Below are positions 24,909 to 33,740 of a stretch of 64,000 nucleotides of DNA, piece by piece. Below the pieces are notes generated by a model that saw nothing but the letters and a program-made list of their open reading frames with translations, searched no databases and was not told the origin of the DNA. The position numbers and the translations under genes are program-made. Source of the DNA: an uncultured Prevotella sp. (lineage in GTDB: Bacteria; Bacteroidota; Bacteroidia; Bacteroidales; Bacteroidaceae); contig ONLG01000006.1 of NCBI GenBank assembly GCA_900318625.1, forward strand, positions 27,953-91,952. Direction: 5' to 3'. How positions within the stretch are numbered: the first letter of the stretch is position 1; each line of letters begins with the position of its first letter.

Positions 24909-26300
24909 ATGGCGTATCAAGAAACAACTACTACAAGTTACGGACAACGTGTGAGCAGCTCATGCGGCGGCATCATCACAGGAATAGTGCTCTTCTTTGC
25001 AGGAACGGCACTGCTATGGTGGAACGAAGGCCGCGCTGTGAAGACCGACAAAATGCTCAACGAAGCACAGGGTGTGACGGTGGAGATGCCCGACGTGAAC
25101 AAGGTGAACCCCGAATTTGAGGGCAAGCTCGTTCATGCCACCGCCCTGGCAACCACAGAAGACTCGCTGAGCGACGGCTCATTCGGCATTGGTGCCAAAG
25201 CTATCAGCATCGAACGAAAGGTGGAATATTACCAGTATGTTGAACATTCAGAGAGCAAGAGCCGCGATAAGATCGGCGGAGGACAGGAAACCGTCACCAC
25301 TTACACATACAAAATGGAGTGGACATCGAAGCCTGTCAACTCACAGGAGTTCCACGATCCCGCCTATCAGAACAAGAACTTCGTAGTCTGCCAGCACGAG
25401 GATGCAAGACAGTATGCCCAGAATGTAAGCTTCGGAGCCTATAAGCTCACCGAAGGTCAGATACATTCAATCAGCGGAGTACAGCCTTTTGTGCCTACAT
25501 TCACCGACGAACAGATGAAGCGTTGGAACACTGAGACGGCTCAGAAGATACGCACCATGGGCACCAACACTGCCATAACGACATCTTCGCTTGCCGACAC
25601 TGCGCCCGCAACAGCCAACGACAGCACTGCCACAGCATCGGTTTCGCGCGACTACGACTACGTTCACCTGCGCGACAACGTGCTCTACTATGGTGCCAAC
25701 CCCTCTTCGCCGCAGCTGGGCGACGTGAGAGTGACGTTCACAAAGGTGATGCCGGCTCAGGTAACAATCATTGCAACCGTCACGGGCAACACTTTCAAGC
25801 CCTTCAAGGCTGAGAACGGCAAGACTTTCTCTACCCTCGTGATGGGTCAGAAGAGCGTTGACGAGATCTATCAGGGCGAGCACGACACCAACAACATGAT
25901 GCTCTGGCTGCTCCGCATAGTAGGCATTGCCATTGTCATTGGCGGTCTGAAGACTACATTCAGCATCTTCGAGACACTGATGAAGATACTTCCGTTCCTT
26001 GCAAACATCGTTGGCTTCGGCGTAGGACTGGTTTGCACCATCGTAGGTACGGTTTGGTCGCTGCTCGTTATCGCAATAGCATGGATTGCCTACCGTCCTG
26101 TGCTCGGCATAACAATACTGGTAGTGGCAGGCGGAATACTTGGTTTCTTTGTCTATCGCGGACGTCAGAAGAAGCTGCAACAGCCCCAGCCCGCACAGCA
26201 ACCAGGACAGGCGCCCAACTATCAGGGCCTTTACGACCAGTACAAGAAAAACAACCAGAACTTAAACGGACAGAATCCTGGTCAGCCAGGTCAGAGATAA
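24909..26300 (+). CDS. TMEM43 (LUMA) family membrane protein
   Basis: A 463-residue homolog of TMEM43, known in animals as an inner nuclear membrane protein and present in scattered bacteria. Layout: N-terminal membrane helix (GIITGIVLFFAGTALLWWNEGRAV, about 21-44) with the family's hydrophobic-then-WWNEGRA motif; a long extracytoplasmic domain with KVEYYQYVEHSES and VCQHEDARQY; a Ser/Thr/Ala-rich linker near 225-250; three or four membrane helices (about 335-425); and a Gln/Pro/Asn-rich cytoplasmic tail. Bacterial function is not established. A perfect terminator follows. Confidence 0.85.
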   Translation: MAYQETTTTSYGQRVSSSCGGIITGIVLFFAGTALLWWNEGRAVKTDKMLNEAQGVTVEMPDVNKVNPEFEGKLVHATALATTEDSLSDGSFGIGAKAISIERKVEYYQYVEHSESKSRDKIGGGQETVTTYTYKMEWTSKPVNSQEFHDPAYQNKNFVVCQHEDARQYAQNVSFGAYKLTEGQIHSISGVQPFVPTFTDEQMKRWNTETAQKIRTMGTNTAITTSSLADTAPATANDSTATASVSRDYDYVHLRDNVLYYGANPSSPQLGDVRVTFTKVMPAQVTIIATVTGNTFKPFKAENGKTFSTLVMGQKSVDEIYQGEHDTNNMMLWLLRIVGIAIVIGGLKTTFSIFETLMKILPFLANIVGFGVGLVCTIVGTVWSLLVIAIAWIAYRPVLGITILVVAGGILGFFVYRGRQKKLQQPQPAQQPGQAPNYQGLYDQYKKNNQNLNGQNPGQPGQR

Positions 26301-26345
26301 TATCTATATATTTACTAAGACTACTACATATAATTCCCGTTCCGA

Positions 26346-26378
26346 GAGGATTTGTCGTGATGACAAATCCTCTTTTTT
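26346..26378 (+). terminator. Rho-independent terminator of the TMEM43-like gene
   Basis: Perfect 11-bp stem GAGGATTTGTC/GACAAATCCTC with a 5-nt loop, followed by six T. Confidence 0.9.
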
Positions 26379-26649
26379 GCGTTTATAGAAAGCCTGCGAG
26401 GTCTTGATGGGAAGCCACAGGGACTTGATGGGAAACCCCACAGGAGCTTGATGGCGCGCAAAAACAGAACGGCATAGAAGGGAAAGGCAGCAGGGAACAG
26501 CCGAAAGGAGAGGAAAATGACAGCGAAAGGATACATAAAGGCACAACGAACGCCTTGCAATGACCACAAAAAGACGTGTGGAACAAGTCCACAGAGCTCA
26601 GGCAACATGGCACGACAGGGCTAAACACAGGCCAGACAGCGTGTTACAG
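26379..26649. other. Gene-free region with short direct repeats
   Basis: Between two terminators. Three imperfect direct repeats of the type CTTGATGGGAA-CCACAGG start near 26403, 26424 and 26447; the rest is purine-rich. No credible gene. Confidence 0.5.
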
Positions 26650-26688
26650 AAACAAAGAAGGCTCCCAGCCTACTCGCGACTGGGAGCC
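26650..26688 (-). terminator. Terminator of the SLC13 transporter gene
   Basis: GGCTCCCAG and CTGGGAGCC form a perfect 9-bp stem; on the minus strand a T-rich tract follows. Confidence 0.85.
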
Positions 26689-26719
26689 TATTGCTATGAA
26701 TATCTAAAGGTTCTGCGCC

Positions 26720-28192
26720 TTAAAGTATTCCCATCTGTCCAACGAAGTACAACATGGTATAGCCGAGAACCATAGTCAGTATGCCCACGGTGATACCAAC
26801 CCTGAGCATATCTTTCTGCTCGACGAGTCCCGTCGAATAAGCTATGGCGTTCGGCGGAGTAGAGATAGGCAGACACATAGCCGAAGAAGCGGCCAGCGCA
26901 ATACCTATAAGAACAGTCGGTGTGCCGCCGATAGTGTCGAGACGGTCGCCCATTCCTTTGCAGACAACGGCGAGAATAGGCACCAGCAGTGCTGCCGTAG
27001 CGGTGTTGGAGATGAAGTTGCTGAGGAAGTAGCACAGCAAACCAGAAGCCAAAAGTATCACCATCGGGCTCCATTCGCCGAACGGAATACTCTTGATAGC
27101 GGCAGCGGCCAGTCCCGAACCGTTCATTCCGAGTCCGAGAGCAAATCCACCGGCAACCATCCAGATAACGGCCCAGTCAATTTCCTTAAGGTCGCGTGCG
27201 GTAATCACACCCGTTATGGCAAACACTCCCATAGGAACCATAGCCACGGTGTTGGCATCGATGCCGGTGTACTCCTTGGGAACAACCCACAGGAGGATAG
27301 TCACGATGAACGTCAAGCATACCACCCACATTCTCCAACCGTGGTGAATCTTTCCATCTATCTTCAGTTCGATGGTCTTCTGAGTGAATGGATAGAACTT
27401 CAGAATGATGCGCCATGAGAGCAGAAGGATTAAAATGGTAAGCGGGAACATGATTGCCATCCACTGTCCGAAGCCCAGACCCATGTTCAGGCCGGCCTCA
27501 TCGTTGAGCACTTTCAGCGCGATGGCATTTGGTGGCGTACCGATAGGCGTTCCCATACCACCGATATTGGCAGCCACGGGGATGCTCATAGTCAGCGCGA
27601 TACGTCCCTTGCCGCTTGCAGGAAGAGCCGCAAAGACAGGCGTGAGGAACGTGAGCATCATTGCTGCGGTAGCTGTGTTGCTCACAAACATCGAGAACAG
27701 TCCCGTGATAAGCAGGAAACCAAGCAGCACATTCTCGCTCTTATTGCCGAACGGACGTATCAGGTTCTTGGCCAGCAGCACGTCGAGACCCGACTTAGTG
27801 GCTGCGATAGCCAGGATGAAACCTCCGAGGAAGAGCATGATTACCGGGTCGGCAAAGGCTGCCATGATTTCTTTCGACTTCAGCAGAGTGCCGAAGGTCT
27901 CGTTCTCCTCGCCCTTAAAGAAAGCCAGACTGTTGTTCGAGATAGTCAGACACATGGTCGTAATGATTGAGAGCGAGGTGGCCCAGGAAGGTATACACTC
28001 TGTTAGCCATGAGAGAGTAGCAAATACGAAGATTGCGATTACTCGCTGTTGAATTACTGTCAAGCCATCTATTCCGAAGGTGCCAACAGGCAAGTTCCAC
28101 ACGATTGCAGTGACAATGAAGATACCAAGCAGCTCGAACATCTTCTTCTTCGAGTACTTGTTGTTTAGGACATTACTGCTTACTTCAGCCAT
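26720..28192 (-). CDS. SLC13/DASS family Na+-coupled anion (dicarboxylate) symporter
   Basis: A 490-residue inner-membrane transporter with about 11-12 helices. Both repeat halves carry the SNT substrate-binding motif (SNTATAAMM and SNTATAALL), each followed by a proline-rich loop (IGTPPNAIAL, ISTPPNAIAY), diagnostic of divalent anion:Na+ symporters such as VcINDY/SdcS. Succinate, fumarate or malate are likely substrates; sulfate is less likely. I chose ATG 28192 (MAEVSSNVLNNKYSKKKM), which removes an unlikely extension to 28237. TAACTTTG lies 42 nt upstream and diverges from the binding-protein gene. Confidence 0.9.
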   Translation of the reverse strand: MAEVSSNVLNNKYSKKKMFELLGIFIVTAIVWNLPVGTFGIDGLTVIQQRVIAIFVFATLSWLTECIPSWATSLSIITTMCLTISNNSLAFFKGEENETFGTLLKSKEIMAAFADPVIMLFLGGFILAIAATKSGLDVLLAKNLIRPFGNKSENVLLGFLLITGLFSMFVSNTATAAMMLTFLTPVFAALPASGKGRIALTMSIPVAANIGGMGTPIGTPPNAIALKVLNDEAGLNMGLGFGQWMAIMFPLTILILLLSWRIILKFYPFTQKTIELKIDGKIHHGWRMWVVCLTFIVTILLWVVPKEYTGIDANTVAMVPMGVFAITGVITARDLKEIDWAVIWMVAGGFALGLGMNGSGLAAAAIKSIPFGEWSPMVILLASGLLCYFLSNFISNTATAALLVPILAVVCKGMGDRLDTIGGTPTVLIGIALAASSAMCLPISTPPNAIAYSTGLVEQKDMLRVGITVGILTMVLGYTMLYFVGQMGIL

Positions 28193-28234
28193 TTTGTTAT
28201 TCTTTGAATGTTTATATGTTGGTGAAAAACCGTG

Positions 28235-28242
28235 CAAAGTTA
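28235..28242 (-). promoter_or_regulatory. SLC13 gene promoter -7 box
   Basis: TAACTTTG on the minus strand, exact consensus. Confidence 0.6.
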
Positions 28243-28264
28243 CTAAATCTATATTTATTTTTGG

Positions 28265-28272
28265 TAATTTTG
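28265..28272 (+). promoter_or_regulatory. -7 box of the ABC binding-protein gene
   Basis: TAATTTTG, exact TAnnTTTG, 16 nt before the ATG at 28289, back to back with the divergent SLC13 promoter. Confidence 0.6.
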
Positions 28273-28288
28273 CATAAAATTAGTCACG

Positions 28289-29425
28289 ATGAGAGCACCG
28301 TTTTATCCCCTGCCGATGGTTTTGTTGCTGCTGCTCTGCTGTTGCACAGGCGGCAACCACACCTCGCCACAGGCTCAGGGCGACACCATACGCATGGCCT
28401 ATGCCGAGAACATCACCATAACAGACTACAAGAAATATAAAGTCGTGGAGCTCGCCAACCCCTGGAAGCGCGGCCATCTGCTCCATCGCTACGTACTGAC
28501 AGACAGCACCTACGACGGCCACGCAGCCTTGCCCGAGGGTGCAACCGTAGTCAGGGTTCCGCTGCGACGCGCGGTGGTGTTCAATGCAGCCCACGCCAAC
28601 CTCTTCGTAGAGCTGCGAAAGATGGGCGCAATAGCCGGTGTGGCCGACCTGAAATACATGAACATCCCTCGCATAAAGGCTGCCGCAGCTGGCGGAACGA
28701 TTGCCGACTGCGGCAACAGCATGGCTCCCAACACCGAGCTTCTGGCCAGTCTGAACTGTGACGGCATACTGCTCTCGCCCTTCGAGAACAGCGGCGGCTA
28801 CGGCAAACTTGAGAAAATGGGCATCCCTATCATAGAATGTGCCGAATACATGGAAACCTCCGCGCTGGGCAGAGCCGAGTGGATGCGCTTCTACGGTATG
28901 CTCATGGGATGCAGCAACGAAGCCGACAGCCTGTTCAAAGTCGTGGAAAACAACTACCGGAAGCTCGCCTCGAAAGCCAAGACAGCCGGAAAGGGAAAGA
29001 AAATCATCACCGAACGCATGACCGGAAACATCTGGTACGTGGCTGGCGGCATGAGTTCGGTAGGCCGGCTGATAACCGATGCCGGCGGACAGTATGCCTG
29101 GAGCGACGACAAACACAGCGGCAGCCTGCCACTGAGCTTCGAGACGGTGCTCAGCAAGTCGGGCGATGCCGACGTGTGGCTGTTCAACTATAACGGCACG
29201 GAGCCGCTGACCACTCGCCGACTGGCTTCAGAGCACCACGGCTACAGCGAGATGAAAGCCTTTCAGCAGGCAAACGTCTGGTATGTGAACACCATAGAGA
29301 CCCCGTATTTCGAGGAAGTGTCGTTCCACCCCGACCGCCTGCTCAGCGACTATATGCTGCTGCTGCATCCCGAAATGCTCACCGACAGCCGACAGCTGCA
29401 CTACTACCGCAAGATTGCACCATGA
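28289..29425 (+). CDS. Iron-siderophore/cobalamin-type ABC substrate-binding lipoprotein
   Basis: A 378-residue BtuF/FhuD-type binding protein with a lipoprotein signal ending in CCC (MVLLLLLCCCTGG), so it is probably tethered to a membrane facing the periplasm. Family features include VVFNAAHANLFVELRKMGAI, GVADLKYM, the ELLASLNCDGILLSPFE helix and KVVENNYRKLASKAK. Binding-protein and permease overlap by 4 nt (ATGA at 29422). Ligand could be heme, an iron complex or a corrinoid; nothing in the sequence decides. Confidence 0.87.
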   Translation: MRAPFYPLPMVLLLLLCCCTGGNHTSPQAQGDTIRMAYAENITITDYKKYKVVELANPWKRGHLLHRYVLTDSTYDGHAALPEGATVVRVPLRRAVVFNAAHANLFVELRKMGAIAGVADLKYMNIPRIKAAAAGGTIADCGNSMAPNTELLASLNCDGILLSPFENSGGYGKLEKMGIPIIECAEYMETSALGRAEWMRFYGMLMGCSNEADSLFKVVENNYRKLASKAKTAGKGKKIITERMTGNIWYVAGGMSSVGRLITDAGGQYAWSDDKHSGSLPLSFETVLSKSGDADVWLFNYNGTEPLTTRRLASEHHGYSEMKAFQQANVWYVNTIETPYFEEVSFHPDRLLSDYMLLLHPEMLTDSRQLHYYRKIAP

Positions 29426-30438
29426 AACGCACCACCCTTACCATACTGTTGCTCGCCGTAAGCACAGCCTTGCTGTTCACCCTGAGCATGACTACGGGAG
29501 CTGTGAACATCCCGGCATCCGACGTGCTGGGCATCATGCTGGGCCGAGGAACAAGCAACCACACGTGGCACTTCATCGTTACCGAGACGCGTCTGCCGTC
29601 GGCTGTCACGGCATTGATGGCCGGCAGCTCACTGGCAGTCAGCGGACTGCTGCTCCAGACGGCTTTCCGCAACCCGTTGGCAGGCCCCGGCATCTTCGGC
29701 ATCAGCAGCGGAGCAAGCGTAGGCGTGGCCCTGGTGATGCTTGCCCTTGGCGGCGAGCTATCGGCTGGAGCCTTCTCGGTAGGTGGCTTCATGGCAGTGC
29801 TGGCAGGAGCCTTCGCTGGCGCAATGGCCGTTACGGCTGTCATCTTTGCCTTCTCCACGATGGTTCGCAGCAGCGTGGTGCTGCTTATCATAGGCGTGAT
29901 GATAGGCTATCTGGCTTCGTCGGCAGTCACTCTGCTCAACTTCCATGCCTCGGAAGAAGGCGTAAGGTCGTATGTGACATGGGGAATGGGCACGTTTGGC
30001 AACACAAGCTCCCACCAAACGGCAGCCATGAGCGGCCTCGCGCTTGTCGGTCTGGCATTGGCAGCGATGCTGGTAAAGCCGCTCAACGCCTTTCTGCTGG
30101 GCTCACAGTATGCTCGCAACCTTGGCATCAACACGCGGTTGTTCCGTCATCTGCTGCTTGTCATCACGGGATGGCTCACGGCAGTAGCCACGGCGTTCTG
30201 CGGTCCGATAGCTTTCATTGGCCTTGCCGTGCCCCACATAGCCCGCCTGCTGCTCTCAAGCGAAGACCACAGGTGGCTGTTGCCATGCACAATGCTGTGC
30301 GGCATGGCGGTGGCACTGCTCTGCCACGTGATATGCACAGCTGCTTCAGGCGGCAGCATGATACCTGTCAATGCCGTCACACCCATCATCGGTGCCCCGG
30401 TGATTATCTACTGCCTCTGCTCCAACCGCTTCCGATAG
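29422..30438 (+). CDS. FecCD-family ABC permease
   Basis: A 338-residue inner-membrane permease with about ten helices, of the BtuC/FecD/FhuB type: PLAGPGIFGISSGASVGVAL and the coupling segment GPIAFIGLAVPHIARLL are diagnostic, as is PVNAVTPIIGAPVIIYCL near the end. It pairs with the upstream binding protein. No FecE/BtuD-like ATPase gene follows; the next gene is convergent and overlaps its 3' end by 31 bp, so the ATPase must come from elsewhere or was lost. Confidence 0.9.
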   Translation: MKRTTLTILLLAVSTALLFTLSMTTGAVNIPASDVLGIMLGRGTSNHTWHFIVTETRLPSAVTALMAGSSLAVSGLLLQTAFRNPLAGPGIFGISSGASVGVALVMLALGGELSAGAFSVGGFMAVLAGAFAGAMAVTAVIFAFSTMVRSSVVLLIIGVMIGYLASSAVTLLNFHASEEGVRSYVTWGMGTFGNTSSHQTAAMSGLALVGLALAAMLVKPLNAFLLGSQYARNLGINTRLFRHLLLVITGWLTAVATAFCGPIAFIGLAVPHIARLLLSSEDHRWLLPCTMLCGMAVALLCHVICTAASGGSMIPVNAVTPIIGAPVIIYCLCSNRFR

Positions 30439-30743
30439 CCGGCCTTCACCCTTTTCTCTATCTCAGAAGCCGACAGCGTGGGAGAGAACAGGCTCTTCAC
30501 AAAAACGCACAACACGAAACATAGCACCGTCAGCACTGCGCTGACAAGCCACTTCAGCAGCTCGCCTGACAGTGGAACATAGTTGAAACTGACTATTCCG
30601 GCCACGGCAGGTATGCCAAAAAGCAGCATATCTGCCCCGGAACTGACCTTATAGCTCTGCTGGAGCTGCTGCCACTCGCGGTCTTCGCTGAGCAGCGACT
30701 TGCGGTTCTTCTGCCAAAGAACTTCAAATTTCTCGTCGTCCAT
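30408..30743 (-). CDS. Small membrane protein of unknown function
   Basis: A 111-residue protein from ATG 30743 (MDDEKFEVLWQKNRKSLLSE). It has a polar charged N-terminus of about 35 residues, two membrane helices (about 38-55 and 62-84, ending VLTVLCFVLCVFVKSLF) and a basic C-terminus (EIEKRVKAGYRKRLEQ). No family recognised. The start is 5 nt from a TACTTTTG box. Its 3' end overlaps the convergent permease gene by 31 bp, and its upstream side carries the longest palindrome array. Confidence 0.65.
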   Translation of the reverse strand: MDDEKFEVLWQKNRKSLLSEDREWQQLQQSYKVSSGADMLLFGIPAVAGIVSFNYVPLSGELLKWLVSAVLTVLCFVLCVFVKSLFSPTLSASEIEKRVKAGYRKRLEQRQ

Positions 30744-30748
30744 AGCTG

Positions 30749-30756
30749 CAAAAGTA
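30749..30756 (-). promoter_or_regulatory. -7 box next to a start codon
   Basis: TACTTTTG on the minus strand with only CAGCT before the ATG at 30743. No -33 element at normal spacing. Confidence 0.4.
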
Positions 30757-30770
30757 CTAAAAAGCAAAGT

Positions 30771-30917
30771 AATATGTGTCATATTACTCACCAATATGGG
30801 CCATATTACCTACCAATATGGGCCATATTACTGACCAATATGGGCCATATTACTGACCAATATGAGTCATATTACTGACCAATATGAGTCATATTACTGA
30901 CTAATATGAGTCATATT
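30771..30917. repeat. 22-bp palindrome tandem array, locus 2 (7 units)
   Basis: Units start at 30771, 30793, 30815, 30837, 30859, 30881 and 30903. Arms AATATG/CATATT are constant while the centre changes (TGT, GGC, AGT). The array lies between two divergent genes. Confidence 0.9.
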
Positions 30918-31024
30918 TGAAATTGTTTTCGTAACTTAGCAGCCGTAAAGGTTTCGTCAATGCAAAGCCTTTTGCCACAAATACACCTTAATTATATATA
31001 CACACGCAAGAACAACACACCGCT

Positions 31025-32254
31025 ATGAAGGAAGAACAGATACTTATCCGCATCACCGGACAGGACCGTCCGGGACTCACCGCGTCGATAATGACTATCC
31101 TGGCACGCTATGATGCCGAGATACTTGACATCGGACAGGCCGACATCCACTCCACTCTCTCGTTGGGAATACTTATCCGCATCGACGAGAAAAGCTCGGG
31201 ACAGGTGATGAAGGAGTTGCTTTTCAAGACCACGGAACTGAACGTGCAGATTGGCTTCTCGCCCATCGACGACGACCGCTACGAAGACTGGGTGAGCCGT
31301 CAGGGCAAGCACCGCTACATACTCACGCTGATTGGACGTTCGCTTTCGGCCCGACAGATTGAGGCCGCCACGAAGGTTGTGGCAGACCAGGGCTTCAACA
31401 TCGACTCGATAATACGCCTTACGGGTCGCAAAAGCATAAAGACGCCGGGCAAGAACGTCAGGGCCTGTCTGGAGTTTTCGCTGCGAGGAACTCCTCGCGA
31501 CCGTGCTCAGATGCAGGCCGAACTGATGCGTCTGTCGGCTGAAATGGAGACCGACTTCTCCTTGCAGCGCGATGATATGTTCCGACGGATGCGCCGTCTG
31601 ATCTGCTTCGATATGGATTCTACGCTCATCCAGACCGAGTGCATCGACGAGCTGGCAATGAAAGCCGGTGTGGGCGACCAGGTTAAGGCTATCACAGAGC
31701 GCGCCATGAGGGGCGAGATAGACTTCAAGGAGAGCTTCACCGAGCGCGTAGCACTGCTCAAGGGGCTCGATGTGAGCGTGATGAAGGAGATTGCCGAGAA
31801 CCTGCCCATCACCGAAGGAGTAGACCGACTGATGTCGGTGCTGAAGCGATGCGGCTACAAGATAGCCATTCTGAGCGGTGGATTTACCTACTTCGGCGAG
31901 TATCTGCAACGCCGCTATGGCATCGACTACGTCTATGCCAACGAGTTGGAGATCGACGAAGACGGCAAACTCACGGGTCGATATGTGGGCGAGATTGTCG
32001 ACGGACAACGCAAGGCAGAGCTGCTCAAGCTCATTGCACAGGTTGAGAAGGTCAACCTGGCACAGACCATTGCTGTCGGCGACGGTGCCAACGACCTGCC
32101 GATGCTCTCCGAAGCGGGCTTGGGCATAGCCTTCCATGCCAAGCCGCGCGTGGTGGCAAACGCAAAGCAGAGCATCAACACCATCGGACTCGACGGTGTG
32201 CTCTACTTCCTCGGCTTCAAAGACAGCTATCTGGGCGAGCAGGGCAAGCTGTAG
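31025..32254 (+). CDS. serB: Phosphoserine phosphatase with two ACT domains
   Basis: Last step of serine synthesis. The 409-residue protein has two N-terminal ACT-like domains (starting ILIRITGQDRPGLTASIM, residues 6-23, and YILTLIGRSLSARQIEAAT near 98) and a HAD phosphatase: nucleophile motif DMDSTLIQTE (D196, D198), IAILSGGFTYF, then VGDGANDLPM. The ACT domains suggest allosteric control by an amino acid. Only a weak -7-like TAACTTAG (30932-30939) precedes it, just past the palindrome array. Its 3' end overlaps the convergent pafA-like gene by 28 bp. Confidence 0.95.
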   Translation: MKEEQILIRITGQDRPGLTASIMTILARYDAEILDIGQADIHSTLSLGILIRIDEKSSGQVMKELLFKTTELNVQIGFSPIDDDRYEDWVSRQGKHRYILTLIGRSLSARQIEAATKVVADQGFNIDSIIRLTGRKSIKTPGKNVRACLEFSLRGTPRDRAQMQAELMRLSAEMETDFSLQRDDMFRRMRRLICFDMDSTLIQTECIDELAMKAGVGDQVKAITERAMRGEIDFKESFTERVALLKGLDVSVMKEIAENLPITEGVDRLMSVLKRCGYKIAILSGGFTYFGEYLQRRYGIDYVYANELEIDEDGKLTGRYVGEIVDGQRKAELLKLIAQVEKVNLAQTIAVGDGANDLPMLSEAGLGIAFHAKPRVVANAKQSINTIGLDGVLYFLGFKDSYLGEQGKL

Positions 32255-33714
32255 AGCGGGCGGCCAATGGCCGCATTTGGCATCTCGATATGCAGCATTG
32301 AGCATATCGTGGGTGCTATGTCGGTGATGTTCACCTGCTCCAACGACTGACCGTGAGCCACATTCCATCCCATAAGGACAAAGGGGATGTGGGCATCGTA
32401 TGGGTTCCAGGCACCGTGCGACGTGCCGCGGAACTCAGGATTGTCGGTTGTTATCACCACTTGGGGCTTCAGGATGCAGATTATGTCGCCTGCCCGGTCG
32501 GCATTACGACCGTTTGCAATGCGCTCACAGATGATTTTCGGCAGTGCTGCCGTTGCCGCCTTGTCGAAATCAACGACCTCAAGCACGCGCTTGTCGCGCT
32601 TCAGCCATTTGGCTGCTTCACCTTTCACTCGCTCTTCGTCGAGCCCAAGGGCAGCCGTAAGCTCATGGTTAAGGTAGAAACGCGCCATATTCTCACCATA
32701 GAACAGGTCTTTGTCGATTGAGAATACAGTCTTTAGATGATTATTCAGTGGCTTCAACATACTCCAGCTCTCCATTCCTGCGGCTGGAATACGGTGGTTC
32801 TGCAGGTAGTTGTAGTTGTGGGCACCGCCGTGGTCGGCACTCAGGAAGAGCAGATACTGCCCCCGTCCAATCACTCTGTCGAGCTCGTCGAGGAAGTGGG
32901 CGAGGTCTTTGTCGAGCTGCTTATACACTGAATGTATCTCCGGCCCGTCTATCCCGACCTGGTGTCCGACAGCATCGGTCGGCGAAATGCTCACTGCCAG
33001 CATATCCGTCTGGCCGCGCTGCCCCAGCTGTTCGTTCTCGAGCAGGGCCTCGGCCATACGGAACGTCATGGTGACGCCCAGGTTGTCGGTTATGATTTCA
33101 AATTTGGGCTTGGTGTGGTTCTGCCTGTTGAACTGCTCAACCCACTCCGGCAGCCGGTCCATATAGTACGTGCTGCTTACAAAGTGGCCCACCGTGGTGT
33201 CCCACCAGTAAGCGGCATCGGCACTGTGGCCTGCCGGAAGTATGGCTGCGCGTTCTTTTATTGCCACACCGAAGACCCGTGAGCGGAAGTCGGTAGCCAG
33301 CTTCAGCTCGTCGCCTATGGTGGAAGCAAGAAGATTATGGGGCGACATCTGATCTTTCTTGCTGTCGGAACCCACTCCGCGCACGGTGCTGTCACCGCAG
33401 CAATACACCTCCTTGCCGTCTATGAAGAAGTTGTTGCCGCAGATGCCGTGCAGTGCCGGCGTGGAGCCAGTGTAGATGCTGGCATGGCCTATGGCCGTCA
33501 CCGTGGGCACGTAGTTTATCATCGTGTTCTCGAAAGAGTGGCCTTCGCGAAGCAACCGCTTCAGTCCGCCCTCACCATATTCGTCTTGGAACCGATAGAG
33601 ATAGTCCCAACGCATCTGGTCGACCACCAGACCGACTATCAGTTTGGGACGTTCGACTTGCGCTGCGGCGGCGAGTGCCACCATAAGCAGTACCGAAAGG
33701 ATTGTTTTTCTCAT
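32227..33714 (-). CDS. PafA-type alkaline phosphatase
   Basis: A 495-residue secreted phosphomonoesterase of the type I phosphodiesterase/alkaline phosphatase superfamily. Signal peptide MRKTILSVLLMVALAAAAQ; metal Asp in VGLVVDQMRWDYL (D32); Thr-nucleophile region NYVPTVTAIGHASIYTGSTP (67-86); metal site LSADHGGAHN; and GTSHGAWNPYDAHIPFVLMG near the end. It should release phosphate from organic esters in the periplasm. Start at ATG 33714 follows the Fur-family gene by 26 nt, so it is probably the last gene of the acn-gltA-fur unit. Confidence 0.88.
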   Translation of the reverse strand: MRKTILSVLLMVALAAAAQVERPKLIVGLVVDQMRWDYLYRFQDEYGEGGLKRLLREGHSFENTMINYVPTVTAIGHASIYTGSTPALHGICGNNFFIDGKEVYCCGDSTVRGVGSDSKKDQMSPHNLLASTIGDELKLATDFRSRVFGVAIKERAAILPAGHSADAAYWWDTTVGHFVSSTYYMDRLPEWVEQFNRQNHTKPKFEIITDNLGVTMTFRMAEALLENEQLGQRGQTDMLAVSISPTDAVGHQVGIDGPEIHSVYKQLDKDLAHFLDELDRVIGRGQYLLFLSADHGGAHNYNYLQNHRIPAAGMESWSMLKPLNNHLKTVFSIDKDLFYGENMARFYLNHELTAALGLDEERVKGEAAKWLKRDKRVLEVVDFDKAATAALPKIICERIANGRNADRAGDIICILKPQVVITTDNPEFRGTSHGAWNPYDAHIPFVLMGWNVAHGQSLEQVNITDIAPTICSMLHIEMPNAAIGRPLYSLPCSPR

Positions 33715-33740
33715 AATAATATCTGGTAGTTTTGCAATTA

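Noticed and set aside
26403-26470. CTTGATGGGAA direct repeats as an attachment site
   Set aside because: No integrase or tRNA gene nearby and the three copies are imperfect and adjacent.
30992-32368. 458-residue minus-strand open frame opposite serB
   Set aside because: Crosses the serB-pafA overlap, no domain, while serB motifs are intact.
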